From NCBI GenBank assembly GCA_036562755.1, contig DATCJN010000016.1, forward strand, positions 1 to 5,613: a stretch of 5,613 nt of DNA. Direction: 5' to 3'. Source of the DNA: DUVY01 sp036562755. Lineage in GTDB: Bacteria > Bacillota > Clostridia > Christensenellales > DUVY01. Both the position numbers and the translations under genes were made by a program. The notes under the pieces were generated by a model, which made no database searches, was not told the origin of the DNA, and saw only the letters and a list, made by a program, of their open reading frames with translations. The first letter of the stretch is position 1, and every line of letters begins with the position of its first letter. Below are positions 5,521 through 5,613 of this stretch, piece by piece.

Positions 5521-5613
5521 GATAAGGGGATAAGAAGACAGACAAGCAAGGCCTGAAACATTCGGATAACAATAGTGTTAAAACCGTTGGCATTTTCAGG
5601 ACTTGTTACCTTA
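5521..5613 (-). other. Long imperfect hairpin, possible part of a structured RNA
   Basis: CAAGGCCTGAAA (5547-5558) pairs with TTTCAGGACTTG (5594-5605) over 11 bp with one mismatch. Inside it CGG (5563-5565) pairs with CCG (5584-5586), and TAACA (5567-5571) pairs with TGTTA (5576-5580) around a 4-nt loop. Outside it TAAGG (5523-5527) can pair with CCTTA (5609-5613), leaving an asymmetric internal loop. The minus strand is favoured because the terminator at 5473-5504 points that way, and no minus-strand frame closes sensibly before that terminator. I cannot assign it to a known RNA family from what is visible. The rest of the RNA, if it is one, would lie beyond the right edge. Confidence 0.35.

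Noticed and set aside
5434..5613. A minus-strand frame open from the right edge to a TAG in this stretch, which could be the C-terminus of a protein.
   Set aside because: It reads straight through the strong terminator hairpin and its T-tract, and the translation does not resemble any family I know. A real gene should stop before the terminator.

Overview
The window looks like chromosomal DNA of a low-GC Gram-positive-type bacterium (Bacillota, clostridial or a relative). The reasons are very AT-rich intergenic DNA around moderately AT-rich genes, GAGGTG-type Shine-Dalgarno sequences on the left-hand genes, a tRNA with encoded CCA, T-tract intrinsic terminators, and a gene set typical of anaerobic Bacillota. 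This placement is an inference from sequence style and gene content; no marker gene fixes the taxon.

Left half, minus strand (1-2537): a citrate synthase, cut off at its C-terminus by the window edge, lies downstream of a complete M29-family metallo-aminopeptidase. They are separate units. A clear intrinsic terminator follows the aminopeptidase, and the citrate synthase has its own extended -10 promoter with a leader of about 110 nt. The two genes have no evident functional link.

Middle (2538-3165): a complete tRNA-Leu(GAG), plus strand, with a promoter-like sequence ahead of it and a strong terminator immediately after the CCA. The AT-rich gap that follows (2899-3165) has no gene and carries candidate promoters for the next operon.

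Right half, plus strand (3166-5404): a compact three-gene operon. It encodes an exported ApbE-type FAD:protein FMN transferase, a small membrane-anchored NusG-domain-II protein with a Cys-Pro-x3-Cys motif plus a third cysteine, and a polytopic membrane protein of the Gx transporter / 'heptaprenyl diphosphate synthase component I' family. The first two overlap by ATGA and the last pair is 5 nt apart. This trio matches the core membrane and flavinylation genes of flavin-based extracellular electron transfer loci described in Listeria and lactic acid bacteria. The NADH dehydrogenase, quinone-biosynthesis and flavinylated acceptor genes of those loci are not in view. None of the three genes has a recognisable Shine-Dalgarno sequence, and the first may be read from a nearly leaderless mRNA.

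Right edge (5405-5613): no credible gene. A strong hairpin has its T-tract on the minus strand, so it terminates a transcript entering from the right. The DNA just upstream of it on that strand has no open frame that ends before the hairpin, and it folds into a long imperfect hairpin. This may be the 3' part of an unassigned structured RNA.
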